Assembly (NCBI GenBank): GCA_037440065.1
Contig: JBBIUV010000015.1
Coordinates: 868,001 to 932,000, forward strand
Length of the DNA stretch: 64,000 nucleotides
Source: UBA1563 sp037440065
GTDB lineage: Bacteria > Bacteroidota > Ignavibacteria > Ignavibacteriales > Ignavibacteriaceae
Direction of reading: 5' to 3'
Positions 9,073 to 17,523 of the stretch are shown one piece after another (position 1 is the stretch's first letter; each line of letters opens with the position of its first letter). Under the pieces are notes generated by a model, which had not been told where the DNA came from, did no database searches, and saw only the letters and a program-made list of their open reading frames with translations. A program made the position numbers and the translations under genes.

Positions 9073-9860
9073 TAATCTTCCTTTTTCTGTTTTTGATTCA
9101 TCATATATGCAAAGTACAATCCTTGTAATGCTAATGTGGGAATGATCACTTTAAAAAGTTCTTCGTTTTCAAAGAGACGAGAGAATCCACCGGTTGCTAA
9201 AACAATTGGAGGATCGTCACGGAATGCTTCTTCGATAATCCTTGATTTCAGTTCTCGCACCATCCCCACTTGTCCGTAAAACAACCCCGATTGAATGCTT
9301 TCAACTGTAGATTTTCCGATAACCGATTCTGTTTTTTTAATTTCAACTGTCGGAAGTTGAGCGGTTTTGCTTTCAAGTGCTTCCATAGAAATTTTTACAC
9401 CGGGAAGAATTATTCCGCCAAGGTATTCTTTCTTTTTTGAAATAGCGCAAAACGTTGTAGCTGTGCCGAAATCAACCACAATTAGATTTTTATTTGGATA
9501 TAGATGCATCGCCGCAATAGCGTTGGCAATTCTGTCTGCACCAACTTCAAGTGGATTGCGGTACTGAATTTTCAATCCGGTTTTTACTCCCGGTTTTAGA
9601 AAAAACGGGTCGGTATTAAAATATTTTAAACAACCATTTCGAAGCGAATGATTCAAATCCGGAACAACGCTGCATATCGAAATCGCATTTATATTGTCGG
9701 GATCAATTTTACTTTCACGCAAAACCGAACGAAGAAAAACTCCAAACTCGTCCGAAGAAAATTCTTGCTTAGAAGTTTTTCTAAATTGATAAATAAGCTG
9801 ATCGTCGTTAAAAACGCCGCCGTGCATCTGTGTGTTTCCAACGTCAAGACAAAGTAACAT
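9072..9860 (-). CDS. coaX: Type III pantothenate kinase
   Basis: Phosphorylates pantothenate, the first step of CoA synthesis from vitamin B5. Length 262 aa. ASKHA-fold motifs are present: phosphate-binding DVGNT at residues 6-10, VGADRIANA near 105-115 and VVDFGTATTF near 130. Type III enzymes are typically insensitive to CoA feedback. It begins immediately after the coaBC stop with no spacer, in the order panB-panC-coaBC-coaX-panD. Confidence 0.94.
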   Translation of the reverse strand: MLLCLDVGNTQMHGGVFNDDQLIYQFRKTSKQEFSSDEFGVFLRSVLRESKIDPDNINAISICSVVPDLNHSLRNGCLKYFNTDPFFLKPGVKTGLKIQYRNPLEVGADRIANAIAAMHLYPNKNLIVVDFGTATTFCAISKKKEYLGGIILPGVKISMEALESKTAQLPTVEIKKTESVIGKSTVESIQSGLFYGQVGMVRELKSRIIEEAFRDDPPIVLATGGFSRLFENEELFKVIIPTLALQGLYFAYMMNQKQKKED

Positions 9861-11105
9861 TTACTTCTCCTTTATCATATTTGAAATTATTGATTCAATT
9901 TTCTTCGCTGTTTCTTCCGCTGTTTGAAGCTCGTCGAATTTCCCAGGTTCTGTGAAAACGGAAAAATTATTTTGCCGTTCGTTTTTGTCTCGATCACTTC
10001 TATCGTTAAGAACAACTGCATCGCAATTTGCATCGTTGAAAAGTTTTTCGACGGCAGCAAATCTTTCGTTTTTGTTTTGTGTGTTTGTTAGTTTGAATCC
10101 CACCAACACAAGCTTTTTGTTTTTAGAATATTTTTTTAAGTGATTAATGATTTTCTCATTTCGTTTTAATTCGATGGTTAGCTTGTCACCGGACGAATCA
10201 AGTTTTTGTGTGAGGGGAAGTTTGTTCTTCTTCCCATGCATTTCAATTGACTCAAGTGAATAATCACCAACGGCTGCTAGATGAATGACTGCATCGAATT
10301 TTTCATTTGAGAGTAAAGTTTTTAATTGTTCATTCAAATCCTTAAAACTGAAATATGAATGAAGTTTACATTTATTTTTTGGAATTTCAGAATTAAGAGC
10401 GTGTACAAAAGCTACATTGTGGAAATTGTTCGCAAAATAATCTGCAATAATAGCTCCGGTTTTGCCGGTGCTGAGATTTGAAAGATAACGCACACCGTCG
10501 ATGTTTTCTTTTGTTCCACCTGAAGTTATTAAAATTTTGAGTTTACGTTTTTTGGATGATTCGTTTTTCTTAAGAGCAGAAAGAATATAATCGTATATAA
10601 CATCCGGTTCTAACAATTTCCCTTTGCCGGTATCACCACAAGCTAAATAACCCTCCGCTGTTGGAAGGATTTGAATTCCCCATTCACTTAATTTTTTAAG
10701 CGAAGCTTTTGTTGCCGGATGTTCGTACATCAACATGTTCATTGCTGGAACGATCAGATATGGTTTTGACGGATCGTGAGCAAGGAATAGGGAAGTAAGC
10801 AAATTATCTGAAATTCCCGATGTAAATTTATTTATGGTGTTTGCTGTTGCCGGACAAACGATAGTTAAATCAGCCCATTTGTTAAGGTCTATGTGACTCA
10901 TCATTTCGCCATCTTCAAATGAGTCGGTAACAACTTTATTTCCGGTCAGTCCTTCGAGTGTTGCTTTGCCAAGAAATTTGAGAGCTGAATCTGTTGCAAC
11001 GACTTTAACTTCAAAACTGTTTTGAACAAGTTTGGAAATAAGATATGCGCTTTTATAGGCTGCAATTGATCCGGTAATTTTAAAAAGAATTTTAGATTTC
11101 GACAT
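9861..11105 (-). CDS. coaBC: Bifunctional phosphopantothenoylcysteine decarboxylase / phosphopantothenate-cysteine ligase
   Basis: Joins cysteine to 4'-phosphopantothenate (CoaB) and then decarboxylates it (CoaC, FMN-dependent). The N-terminal flavoprotein domain (about 1-180) shows KITGSIAAYKS, SHIDLNKWAD, PAMNMLMYEHPAT and a Cys loop YLACGDTGKGKL. The C-terminal ligase domain shows ITSGGTKENIDGVRYLSNLSTGKTG. I use the ATG reading MSKSK (414 aa); an upstream TTG at 11109-11111 would add two residues. The start lies inside the end of panC. Confidence 0.94.
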   Translation of the reverse strand: MSKSKILFKITGSIAAYKSAYLISKLVQNSFEVKVVATDSALKFLGKATLEGLTGNKVVTDSFEDGEMMSHIDLNKWADLTIVCPATANTINKFTSGISDNLLTSLFLAHDPSKPYLIVPAMNMLMYEHPATKASLKKLSEWGIQILPTAEGYLACGDTGKGKLLEPDVIYDYILSALKKNESSKKRKLKILITSGGTKENIDGVRYLSNLSTGKTGAIIADYFANNFHNVAFVHALNSEIPKNKCKLHSYFSFKDLNEQLKTLLSNEKFDAVIHLAAVGDYSLESIEMHGKKNKLPLTQKLDSSGDKLTIELKRNEKIINHLKKYSKNKKLVLVGFKLTNTQNKNERFAAVEKLFNDANCDAVVLNDRSDRDKNERQNNFSVFTEPGKFDELQTAEETAKKIESIISNMIKEK

Positions 11106-11856
11106 TATCAATCAACCTCACCTTTCCGGCAAAGACAGCGCCAAATCTCCTACCATCATATTCTTCAATATAATCAACCTTAAGACCCAAGCTCTCCAAT
11201 TCAATTTTGATTTGCGGAATTGGTTTATCCGATTTTAGCAGTAAGGGAAAATTCCGTGCAAGTTTTCGTTCTTCACTCGAGAGAAGGAGATTCCGCGAAC
11301 TCAACGCTAATCCATCCTCATCACGAACAGTTGGGCAAGCCAGAATTTCTGTTTGCAAGAAAAAAGCTTTAGCCATTCCTTTAATCAATTTGTATTGTTG
11401 ATAATCTTTTTCACCGAAATATGTCTTGCCCGCTTTAATGATATTGAGCAGTTTGAGAACCACCGTTAAAACACCATCGAAATGCCCGGGGCGGGATGAG
11501 CCGCATAAAATTTTACTAAAAGACTTTTCCTGAACCTGGTAAGTAAAATTATCACCATAAAGTTCTTCATAACTTGGGAAGAATAGAAAATCTACCTTCA
11601 GTTCTTCAAGCATTTTAAGATCTTGCTCAAACGTCTTGGGATATTTCTCAAGGTCCTTCGGGTCATTGAATTGTGTAGGATTAACAAAAATACTTACAGC
11701 GGTACAAATACTTTCTGATACGGATTTTTGCATGAGCGATGCATGACCTTTATGTAAAGCTCCCATAGTTGGTACAAATCCAAGTTGCGATGGCGAAAGA
11801 TTCTCTTCAAAATAAAGGTCATTCCATTCTTTCACGGATTTAATAATTTTCGTCAT
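11092..11856 (-). CDS. panC: Pantothenate synthetase
   Basis: Condenses pantoate and beta-alanine with ATP to give pantothenate. Length 254 aa, slightly shorter than the usual about 280. The ATP-binding HIGH-like motif lies in PTMGALHKGHASLM (H35, H38), followed by SIFVNPTQF and FGEKDYQQ. LSSRNLLLS is also typical. The ATG shares one base with the panB stop (TGATG), and its end overlaps coaBC. Confidence 0.95.
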   Translation of the reverse strand: MTKIIKSVKEWNDLYFEENLSPSQLGFVPTMGALHKGHASLMQKSVSESICTAVSIFVNPTQFNDPKDLEKYPKTFEQDLKMLEELKVDFLFFPSYEELYGDNFTYQVQEKSFSKILCGSSRPGHFDGVLTVVLKLLNIIKAGKTYFGEKDYQQYKLIKGMAKAFFLQTEILACPTVRDEDGLALSSRNLLLSSEERKLARNFPLLLKSDKPIPQIKIELESLGLKVDYIEEYDGRRFGAVFAGKVRLIDNVEI

Positions 11857-12644
11857 CAGTAACTCTCCCTTACAGAAGGAAATTTTTCTTCTTTTACATC
11901 CGAGTTGTAAGAATTCAAAGCTGATTTAATTAAAAAGTAACCGTCTAAATATTTGCGCAAAAACTTCGGATTAAAATTTTTCGAACAGCCTAATAAATCC
12001 TGGAGAACTAAAACTTGTCCGCTCGTATGAACTCCTGCGCCAATCCCGATTGTGGGAATCAACAAAGTTGCAGTAATCGTCTTTGCTAATTTTGCGGGAA
12101 TCATTTCAAGCACAATTGAAAAACATCCTGCTTCTTCAAGCAGTTGGGCATCTCGCAAAATTTTTTCAAAAGACGCTTCATCATTTCCTTGCAGTTTATT
12201 TCCACCGAGTTTATTAACCGATTGAGGAGTTAAACCGAGATGTCCCATTACCGGTACTCCGGAAGAAACTAAATGTTTTATCCCATCAATATTTCCTTCG
12301 GCTCCTTCAAGTTTAACTGCGTTGGCTCCTGCCTTCATAAGCGTGTCAACTGCCTCGCATAGAAACGGCAAACCTTTTTTGTGTGCGAGGAAAGGAAGAT
12401 CAGCAATGAGGAATTTATTTTTCAATCCGCGTTTTACTGCTGCAACATGATACCGCATCATTTCAAGTTCTGCGTTGATGGTTGTTTCAAAGCCGTGCAT
12501 CACCATTGCGGCACTGTCTCCAACCAGCACGGCATCAACATCACTTTCGTTAATGATTAATGCAGACCAATGATCGTAGCAAGTGACAACAGAGATCTTT
12601 TTGTTTGTCTGCTTCATTAGTTGGAATTCTTGCACGGTTTTCAT
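11856..12644 (-). CDS. panB: 3-methyl-2-oxobutanoate hydroxymethyltransferase
   Basis: Makes ketopantoate from 2-oxoisovalerate and methylene-THF, the committed step to pantoate. The chosen start is the ATG at 12642-12644 (MKTVQEFQLMK), preceded by a good GAGG site, giving 262 aa. The open frame continues 39 codons upstream, but that part crosses a palindrome and lacks homology. Metal-binding AVLVGDS, then VKLEGAEG, MGHLGLTPQ and GIGAGVHTSGQ are recognisable. First gene of the CoA operon. Confidence 0.94.
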   Translation of the reverse strand: MKTVQEFQLMKQTNKKISVVTCYDHWSALIINESDVDAVLVGDSAAMVMHGFETTINAELEMMRYHVAAVKRGLKNKFLIADLPFLAHKKGLPFLCEAVDTLMKAGANAVKLEGAEGNIDGIKHLVSSGVPVMGHLGLTPQSVNKLGGNKLQGNDEASFEKILRDAQLLEEAGCFSIVLEMIPAKLAKTITATLLIPTIGIGAGVHTSGQVLVLQDLLGCSKNFNPKFLRKYLDGYFLIKSALNSYNSDVKEEKFPSVRESY

Positions 12645-12742
12645 CTTTGCCTCAAATTGAAATGGGGTGCAGTAAATGGGAATCCGGCTGACGAACCGAT
12701 TGGAAAAACGGAGAAATGTTTTTTTGATTGCATAGATATCTG

Positions 12743-12757
12743 TCCCGCCTGGCGGGA
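12743..12757. repeat. Short perfect extragenic palindrome TCCCGCC-T-GGCGGGA
   Basis: 15-bp palindrome in the leader region of panB. Similar CG-rich CCGCC/GGCGG palindromes occur at 15391, 15545 and 15649. The GC-rich core stands out against AT-rich flanks. No T-run follows, so it is not an obvious terminator. Confidence 0.55.
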
Positions 12758-13048
12758 TCAAGTCCTAATTATTTTTGATTGTGAAAACCGTAGTTGTCTT
12801 TTAAGGGATCAACTCGATGAATATTTTCAATTCAAAAATACACTTCATTCTGACTTTTGCAAAGGGGAAAAAGGGTCAATAGCCATTTGGCATTTGATTT
12901 TGGAGGGGTGATTTTGAACTTTATCCGCGGTTTAGGTGTTAGAAAATAAGAATCAAAACAATATACATCGTTAGAATGAGCATGAGCCCGTTCTATTTTC
13001 ATTTTTATATTACAAGCATTACAATTAATTTTACACTACGAGTTAACG
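12758..13048. other. Intergenic region upstream of panB, no clear gene
   Basis: Holds the panB promoter region on the minus strand and the leader of the small gene at 13049. A 96-codon plus-strand frame crosses here and overlaps panB, but it has no start signal or family features. Nothing else is recognised. Confidence 0.4.
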
Positions 13049-13285
13049 ATGAAAACAAAAAAGAGAAACATAGAAGAAAAAACCGATTTGTCACTTGAAT
13101 TCTGCACTGAATGTGATAGTGCACTGGAAAGTTTTGCATTTACCCCAAAGAGTAAAAACAAGAAAAAAGTTCAAGACAATTTTAACAACTGCAAAAAAAC
13201 CGGCAAATTCAAAGGTGAGCTTTGTTCCAAAGTTTTCATTTCAGAAGATCAGATATTTATTCATTCTCCCGAAGACGAAGAATAA
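13049..13285 (+). CDS. Small hypothetical protein, Cys- and Lys-rich
   Basis: 78 aa, not recognised. Basic and hydrophilic with no membrane segment. It contains a FCTEC pair (residues 19-23) and further Cys in NNCKKTG and ELCSK, so four to five cysteines could bind a metal; the tail PEDEE is acidic. A weak GAG ribosome site lies 7 nt before the ATG. An overlapping 73-codon frame (13095-13316) looks less protein-like. It could be noncoding; function unknown. Confidence 0.45.
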   Translation: MKTKKRNIEEKTDLSLEFCTECDSALESFAFTPKSKNKKKVQDNFNNCKKTGKFKGELCSKVFISEDQIFIHSPEDEE

Positions 13286-13398
13286 CCTCCCACTTAGCAC
13301 TTTCCTTTTCCCGTAAAATTCATTTCAATTCTATTTGATTTTTTCATTTCAATTTCTATTTTACAAGAGCAATTCATTTATTTCAAAGAGGAGCCGAA

Positions 13399-15372
13399 AT
13401 GAAGAATAGTTCTCTGTCCCAATCACAAGAAAACATTACATCCGTGATGGACGAAAAACGTGTGTTTCATCCAAGTGAAGATTTTACAAAAAGCGCCAAC
13501 ATCAAATCGATGGCGCAGTACAAAAAAATGTACAAGGAATCCATCCTTAATCCCGAAAAATTTTGGGGAGACATTGCGGGAGAGTTACATTGGTTTAAGT
13601 ATTTTACAAAAGTAAAGCAGTGGAATCCGCCGCATGCCAAGTGGTTCGTTGGCGGTAAAACAAATTTAAGCTACAATTGTCTCGACCGCCATTTAACTAC
13701 CTGGCGGAGAAATAAAGCTGCGATCATTTGGGAAGGAGAACCTGGTGAAACACGAATCCTCACTTATCAGGTGATGTACCGCGAAGTTTGTAAGTTCGCA
13801 AATGTTTTAAAACAATTAGGAATCGGCAAAGGGGACCGCGTTGCAGTTTATATGGGAATGGTTCCCGAACTTGCGATCGCAATTTTAGCATGCGCAAGAA
13901 TTGGCGCTGTACACACGGTAGTGTTTGGAGGATTTAGTTCCGAAGCTTTGAAAGACAGAATTAATGATGCACAAGCAAAACTTGTAATTACACAAGATGC
14001 GGCTCTTCGTCGCGGAAACCTTGTTTACCTTAAACCAGCTGTTGATAAAGCAATTGAATCTACTCCTACAGTGGAAAATGTTGTTGTTTACCGCAGAATT
14101 CCCGATTCAAATATTTCAATGTATCCGGGACGAGATCACTGGTGGCATGAAATTATGCAATCGGTTAATGATGTTAATACCGCAACACCGTTGGACTCCG
14201 AGCATCCCCTTTATATTCTTTATACTTCAGGTACAACGGGCAAACCGAAAGGTATTCTACACACAACTGCCGGTTACATGGTAAATACATATCTAACATC
14301 TAAACTTGTTTTCGATCTTAAAGATGAAGATATCTATTGGTGTACGGCGGATATCGGCTGGGTAACAGGACATTCTTATGTTGTTTACGGACCAATGCTC
14401 AACGGCGCTACATCGGTGATGTATGAAGGGGCTCCAAACCATCCTGAACCGGATAGATTTTGGCGCATCATTGATAAATATAAGATCAACATATTTTACA
14501 CCGCTCCGACAGCTATTCGCGCGTTTATTCGCTGGGGAGAGCAGTGGGTGCTGAAACATAATTTATCAAGTCTGCGGTTACTTGGAACAGTTGGTGAGCC
14601 GATAAATCCTGAAGCGTGGATGTGGTATCATAAAATTATCGGAAAAGGGAAGTGCCCGATTGTTGATACCTGGTGGCAAACAGAAACCGGTTCGATTATG
14701 ATCTCTCCGCTACCCGGCATTACTCCTACAAAGCCCGGTTCATGTACGATGCCCATGTTTGGAGTACTTCCAGAGGTGGTTGATAAAAAAGGAAAAACCG
14801 TTCCTCCCGGTTCTGGCGGATTTCTCATCATTAAAGATACCTGGCCATCAATGCTTAGGACAATTTATGGAGATAATCAACGATTTAAAAAACAATACTT
14901 CAGTGATTACAAAGGATATTACTTTACCGGCGACGGTGCCCGTAAGGATAAAGACGGTTACTACTGGGTAATGGGAAGAGTTGACGACGTTATCAATGTT
15001 TCGGGACACAGGTTAGGAACCGCTGAAATTGAGAGCGCGCTTGTAAGTCATAATGATGTTGCCGAAGCCGCTGTTGTTGCACGTCCCGATGAGATAAAGG
15101 GAAGCGCGATAGTTGCGTTTGTTACGCTTGAGAATACAAAAACACCTTCGCTTCTTTTGAAAGAAGAATTGCGTAACCACGTTGCACAAGAGATCGGGCA
15201 TATTGCTAAACCTGATGAGATACGTTTCTCTGAAGGATTGCCGAAGACAAGAAGCGGAAAGATCATGCGGCGGTTGTTAAGGGAAATTGCTACGAGCGGA
15301 AATGTTGTGGGCGATACCACCACGCTTGAAGATTTTAGTGTGCTTGAACAACTAAGGAGCGATGAAGAGTAA
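13399..15372 (+). CDS. acs: Acetyl-CoA synthetase (AMP-forming)
   Basis: Activates acetate with ATP and CoA to acetyl-CoA in the cytoplasm. Length 657 aa is typical. The AMP-binding loop YTSGTTGKPKG is at about 275-285, followed by WWQTETGS, YYFTGDGARKDKDGYYWVMGR, and the acetylatable-lysine motif TRSGKIMRR near 617-625. A strong AGGAG site precedes the ATG. It stands alone in its direction and may feed acetyl-CoA using the CoA made by the neighbouring operon. Lys acetylation control is known for the family, not shown here. Confidence 0.96.
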   Translation: MKNSSLSQSQENITSVMDEKRVFHPSEDFTKSANIKSMAQYKKMYKESILNPEKFWGDIAGELHWFKYFTKVKQWNPPHAKWFVGGKTNLSYNCLDRHLTTWRRNKAAIIWEGEPGETRILTYQVMYREVCKFANVLKQLGIGKGDRVAVYMGMVPELAIAILACARIGAVHTVVFGGFSSEALKDRINDAQAKLVITQDAALRRGNLVYLKPAVDKAIESTPTVENVVVYRRIPDSNISMYPGRDHWWHEIMQSVNDVNTATPLDSEHPLYILYTSGTTGKPKGILHTTAGYMVNTYLTSKLVFDLKDEDIYWCTADIGWVTGHSYVVYGPMLNGATSVMYEGAPNHPEPDRFWRIIDKYKINIFYTAPTAIRAFIRWGEQWVLKHNLSSLRLLGTVGEPINPEAWMWYHKIIGKGKCPIVDTWWQTETGSIMISPLPGITPTKPGSCTMPMFGVLPEVVDKKGKTVPPGSGGFLIIKDTWPSMLRTIYGDNQRFKKQYFSDYKGYYFTGDGARKDKDGYYWVMGRVDDVINVSGHRLGTAEIESALVSHNDVAEAAVVARPDEIKGSAIVAFVTLENTKTPSLLLKEELRNHVAQEIGHIAKPDEIRFSEGLPKTRSGKIMRRLLREIATSGNVVGDTTTLEDFSVLEQLRSDEE

Positions 15373-15712
15373 GGCAAAAGTGTAAAGTATCCGCCAGAGG
15401 CGGATCAGCCTTTGGCTGAGAAAGTGGAAAGTATCTGCCGGAAGCGGACGCACAGAATAGCAAGAATCTTTATTTAATTTTCATCAAAGAGTTAATGTAG
15501 GGAGCGGTCGAGACCGCTCCGCAAAAAGAAAATAATTAACACTTCCGCCAGAGGCGGATCAGCCTTTGGCTGAAAAACACGGAACGCTCGCGAGCGTTCC
15601 CTACGACTGAAAATCAATTTGGTTCTGGTTTGCCATGTTAGGAATTAGTCCGCCAAAGGCGGATTACGAATTAGGATTTTAAATTAAGTAAATAGTATTG
15701 AGAGTTGTGAAT
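15373..15712. repeat. Intergenic block of extragenic palindromes
   Basis: No gene. It contains CCGCCAGAGGCGG with CAGCCTTTGGCTG at 15391-15418, and the same pair again at 15545-15572. GGAGCGGTC-GA-GACCGCTCC is at 15501-15520, a perfect 20-bp palindrome GGAACGCTCGCGAGCGTTCC at 15581-15600, and TCCGCCAAAGGCGGA at 15649-15663. The 25-nt string at 15496-15520 recurs exactly, inverted, at 56180-56204. These are dispersed palindromic elements that form strong hairpins. Confidence 0.75.
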
Positions 15713-16189
15713 ATGAAAACGGAAATTAAATTCGGACTTTTATTTTCGGCAGCACAATTATTTTGGCTGTTGTTTGAGTTTGTTTTTGGATTGCAGACCA
15801 CTTACAAAAACTTTCACGCGGTGATAACAAATTTCTTCGCTGTTCCCGCAATTGTAATTATGACCTACTCCATTCTTACTAAAAGAAGTGATCTGGGAGG
15901 GGAGATTACTTTCTTAAAGGCTCTCCTAACGGGTGTTTATGTTTCTGCCGTGGTGGCTGTCTTAAGTCCGGTAGTGATTTTAATCTTTCACTATCTGATC
16001 AATCCTAATTTTTTTACCGACTTCCAGGAATATTCTGTTAAAATAGGAAAGATGTCTGTGCAGGAAGCAAAAGATTATTTCAACCTAAAGAGTTACATTC
16101 TTCAAGGAATCTTTGGTGCGTTGATGATGGGAACGGCTACTTCTTTAGTTGTTGCGGCGGTGATTAAGAAAAAGGTAAAGATTAATTAA
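15713..16189 (+). CDS. DUF4199-type membrane protein
   Basis: 158 aa from the ATG at 15713; a TTG 15 nt upstream is a weaker start. Four hydrophobic helices (about 5-25, 38-55, 75-105 and 130-150) indicate an inner-membrane protein. The layout (KFGLLFSAAQ at the start, then a loop with GGEITFLKALLTGVYVSAV, then a soluble loop with MSVQEAKDYF) matches the DUF4199 family of Bacteroidota. No function is known for the family. It is alone, with no operon partner. Confidence 0.7.
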   Translation: MKTEIKFGLLFSAAQLFWLLFEFVFGLQTTYKNFHAVITNFFAVPAIVIMTYSILTKRSDLGGEITFLKALLTGVYVSAVVAVLSPVVILIFHYLINPNFFTDFQEYSVKIGKMSVQEAKDYFNLKSYILQGIFGALMMGTATSLVVAAVIKKKVKIN

Positions 16190-16375
16190 AAGGAAATTGG
16201 CGGAGGATCATTTGTCATTGGTCAGTTGTACGTGAATATGAAAAAAATATTTGGTTCTTGCGATTGACTAATGACTCTTGACTGCACTTTTAAATTCCGG
16301 GGTAAAGGTAATTCATTTCTTAGATGTTAAAGACAATTCCAAAACAAGAGAGGTGACTCCACGGTTGTGAAAAAC
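16190..16375. other. Intergenic region, no gene seen
   Basis: Spacer between the DUF4199 gene and the 21-bp array. TTGGTCAGTTG and TTGCGATTGACTAATGAC are recognisable as common intergenic debris. From about 16323 the text already resembles irregular units of the following array. Confidence 0.4.
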
Positions 16376-16709
16376 GATTCCTCGGTAGCATTCGATGGCA
16401 TCCTTAGATGTGAGAGATGGCAGTAAAGTAGCAAACGATGGCAGTAAAGTAGCAAACGATGGCAGTAAAGTAGTAAACGATGGCAGTAAAGTAGTAAAAG
16501 ATGACAGAATACTTGCTAAATATGATGGAATAGTTGTGAATTTTGGCTCCAAAGGTGAGTGAGGTGACAGTACAGTAACGAAAGATGACAGAATACTTGC
16601 TAAATATGATGGAATAGTTGTATAAAATGGCATCACAGTAGGAAAAGTTGACAGAATAGCAGGACATTTTGACAGAATAGTCCCGTTTTGTGTGAGTAAA
16701 GTGAGAAAA
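16376..16709. repeat. Degenerate tandem array with exact 21-bp period
   Basis: From 16416 to 16709 fourteen consecutive units keep exactly 21 nt without an indel. Four near-identical units GATGGCAGTAAAGTAGCAAAC start at 16416, 16437, 16458 and 16479. Divergent units follow, such as GATGACAGAATACTTGCTAAA (16500 and 16584), TATGATGGAATAGTTGT (16521 and 16605) and TTTGACAGAATAG (16668). Two irregular units precede (16376, 16394). On the plus strand the units read as heptapeptides such as DGSKVVN, with stops in the later part. It could be a decayed repeat gene or a DNA repeat of two helical turns. Confidence 0.75.
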
Positions 16710-16740
16710 TGTGCTAAAAATGGGCTTTTGTGGGCGCGGT

Positions 16741-16860
16741 GTCATTCTGAGGGAATGGAATGACCGAAGAATCTGAAGTGTGGTGAGTTGAATTAAGACT
16801 TTGGGACTTTGTGACGGTGGGACTTTGGGATGTTGAGACCTAAAGACTATAAGGTTGTAA
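16741..16860. repeat. Low-complexity intergenic repeat debris
   Basis: CATTCTGAGGGAATGGAATG followed by GACCGAAGAATCT resembles the CATTCTGAGCG...GAAGAATCT strings dispersed in many environmental genomes. Then come several GGGACTTTG and TTTGGGAC words. No frame or gene is supported. Confidence 0.4.
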
Positions 16861-16870
16861 AGGAACGAGT

Positions 16871-16959
16871 TTTACCACAAAGTTCACAAAGGGGAAGACA
16901 CAAAGTTCACAAGTTTTTAGAGTGTTCTTTGTGCAGACTTTGTGTCCTTAGTGGTTAAG
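16871..16959. repeat. CCACAAAG-type inverted repeat, copy 2
   Basis: Left arm TTTACCACAAAGTTCACAAA and right arm CTTTGTGTCCTTAGTGGTTA are approximate reverse complements, with a second inner CAAAGTTCAC/GTGCAGACTTTG pair. It is the same family as 8635-8718. It lies between the 21-bp array and the cassette group. Confidence 0.65.
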
Positions 16960-17365
16960 TTTTCTTTTCCCGCAAAAAAAGTATTTGACATTTATTTTAT
17001 TTTGCCGTAAGATTACTACGGTTATTTATGACCATGGGGAACGGGGTTCTCTCTTGAAGCTTCCTTTCCGGGTTTTCTTAACCACTCTCTTATGTTTCTC
17101 TGTTCACGTGTACTTTAATTTAGAAATTTGGAGTAAGTATTTCTCAGTTAGTGTTACATAGTATTCTACAAGCAAGCGAGGATTTGCAAACTCCCCTTAT
17201 ATGTCCCCCGAAAGAAATACAACAAAACGAATGGAATGATATCATGCAGCCCCTATTTTTAAATAGTGCAATTAAAAGTGAAAAACAGAACTATTGGAAT
17301 GATATCCCGCAACTGCACGCTGGATATCATTCCCACACTAATAAACCTGTGCAGCATAAGTAATA
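16960..17365. other. Intergenic region upstream of the cassette group
   Basis: No convincing gene. A GTG-started 70-codon frame at 17151-17363 has no family features. GGAATGATATC occurs at 17233 and 17296 and inverted at 17323. CTGCAC (17312) and GTGCAG (17349) could pair just before the cassette boundary at 17366, so a decayed attachment site is possible. No integrase gene is present. Confidence 0.4.
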
Positions 17366-17523
17366 GTTAGCTTACAAATCAAGTGAATAGAATGTATTTA
17401 GTATGCAATATATTCGTAGTGAAAATAGGAACTATAAAATTTTATATTTGAAATCTTGTTTTATGTCTCTAAAAATTGTGGGAATAATTTTTGACACCTA
17501 TTTGTAAATATTTTGGAGTTTAT

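Noticed and set aside
12645..12761. Longer panB N-terminus (39 extra residues)
   Set aside because: Crosses a palindrome, no homology, and the internal ATG has a good ribosome site.
12621..12911. 96-codon plus-strand frame upstream of and overlapping panB
   Set aside because: Antisense to the panB start, no ribosome site and biased composition; panB itself is well supported.
13095..13316. 73-codon alternative frame in the small gene at 13049
   Set aside because: Overlaps a frame with a better start, acidic end and more protein-like composition; only one of the two can be real.
16416..16709. CRISPR array
   Set aside because: Units of 21 nt are contiguous without spacers and diverge gradually; no cas genes in the window.
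16313..16745. Two minus-strand open frames (107 and 113 codons) in the 21-bp array
   Set aside because: The period is a multiple of three, so any frame without a stop in one unit stays open throughout; no start signal, no family features, and low-complexity translations such as LLPSFTT.
17151..17363. 70-codon plus-strand frame as a gene
   Set aside because: GTG start without ribosome site, contains the repeated WNDI only because of the DNA repeat, no family recognised.
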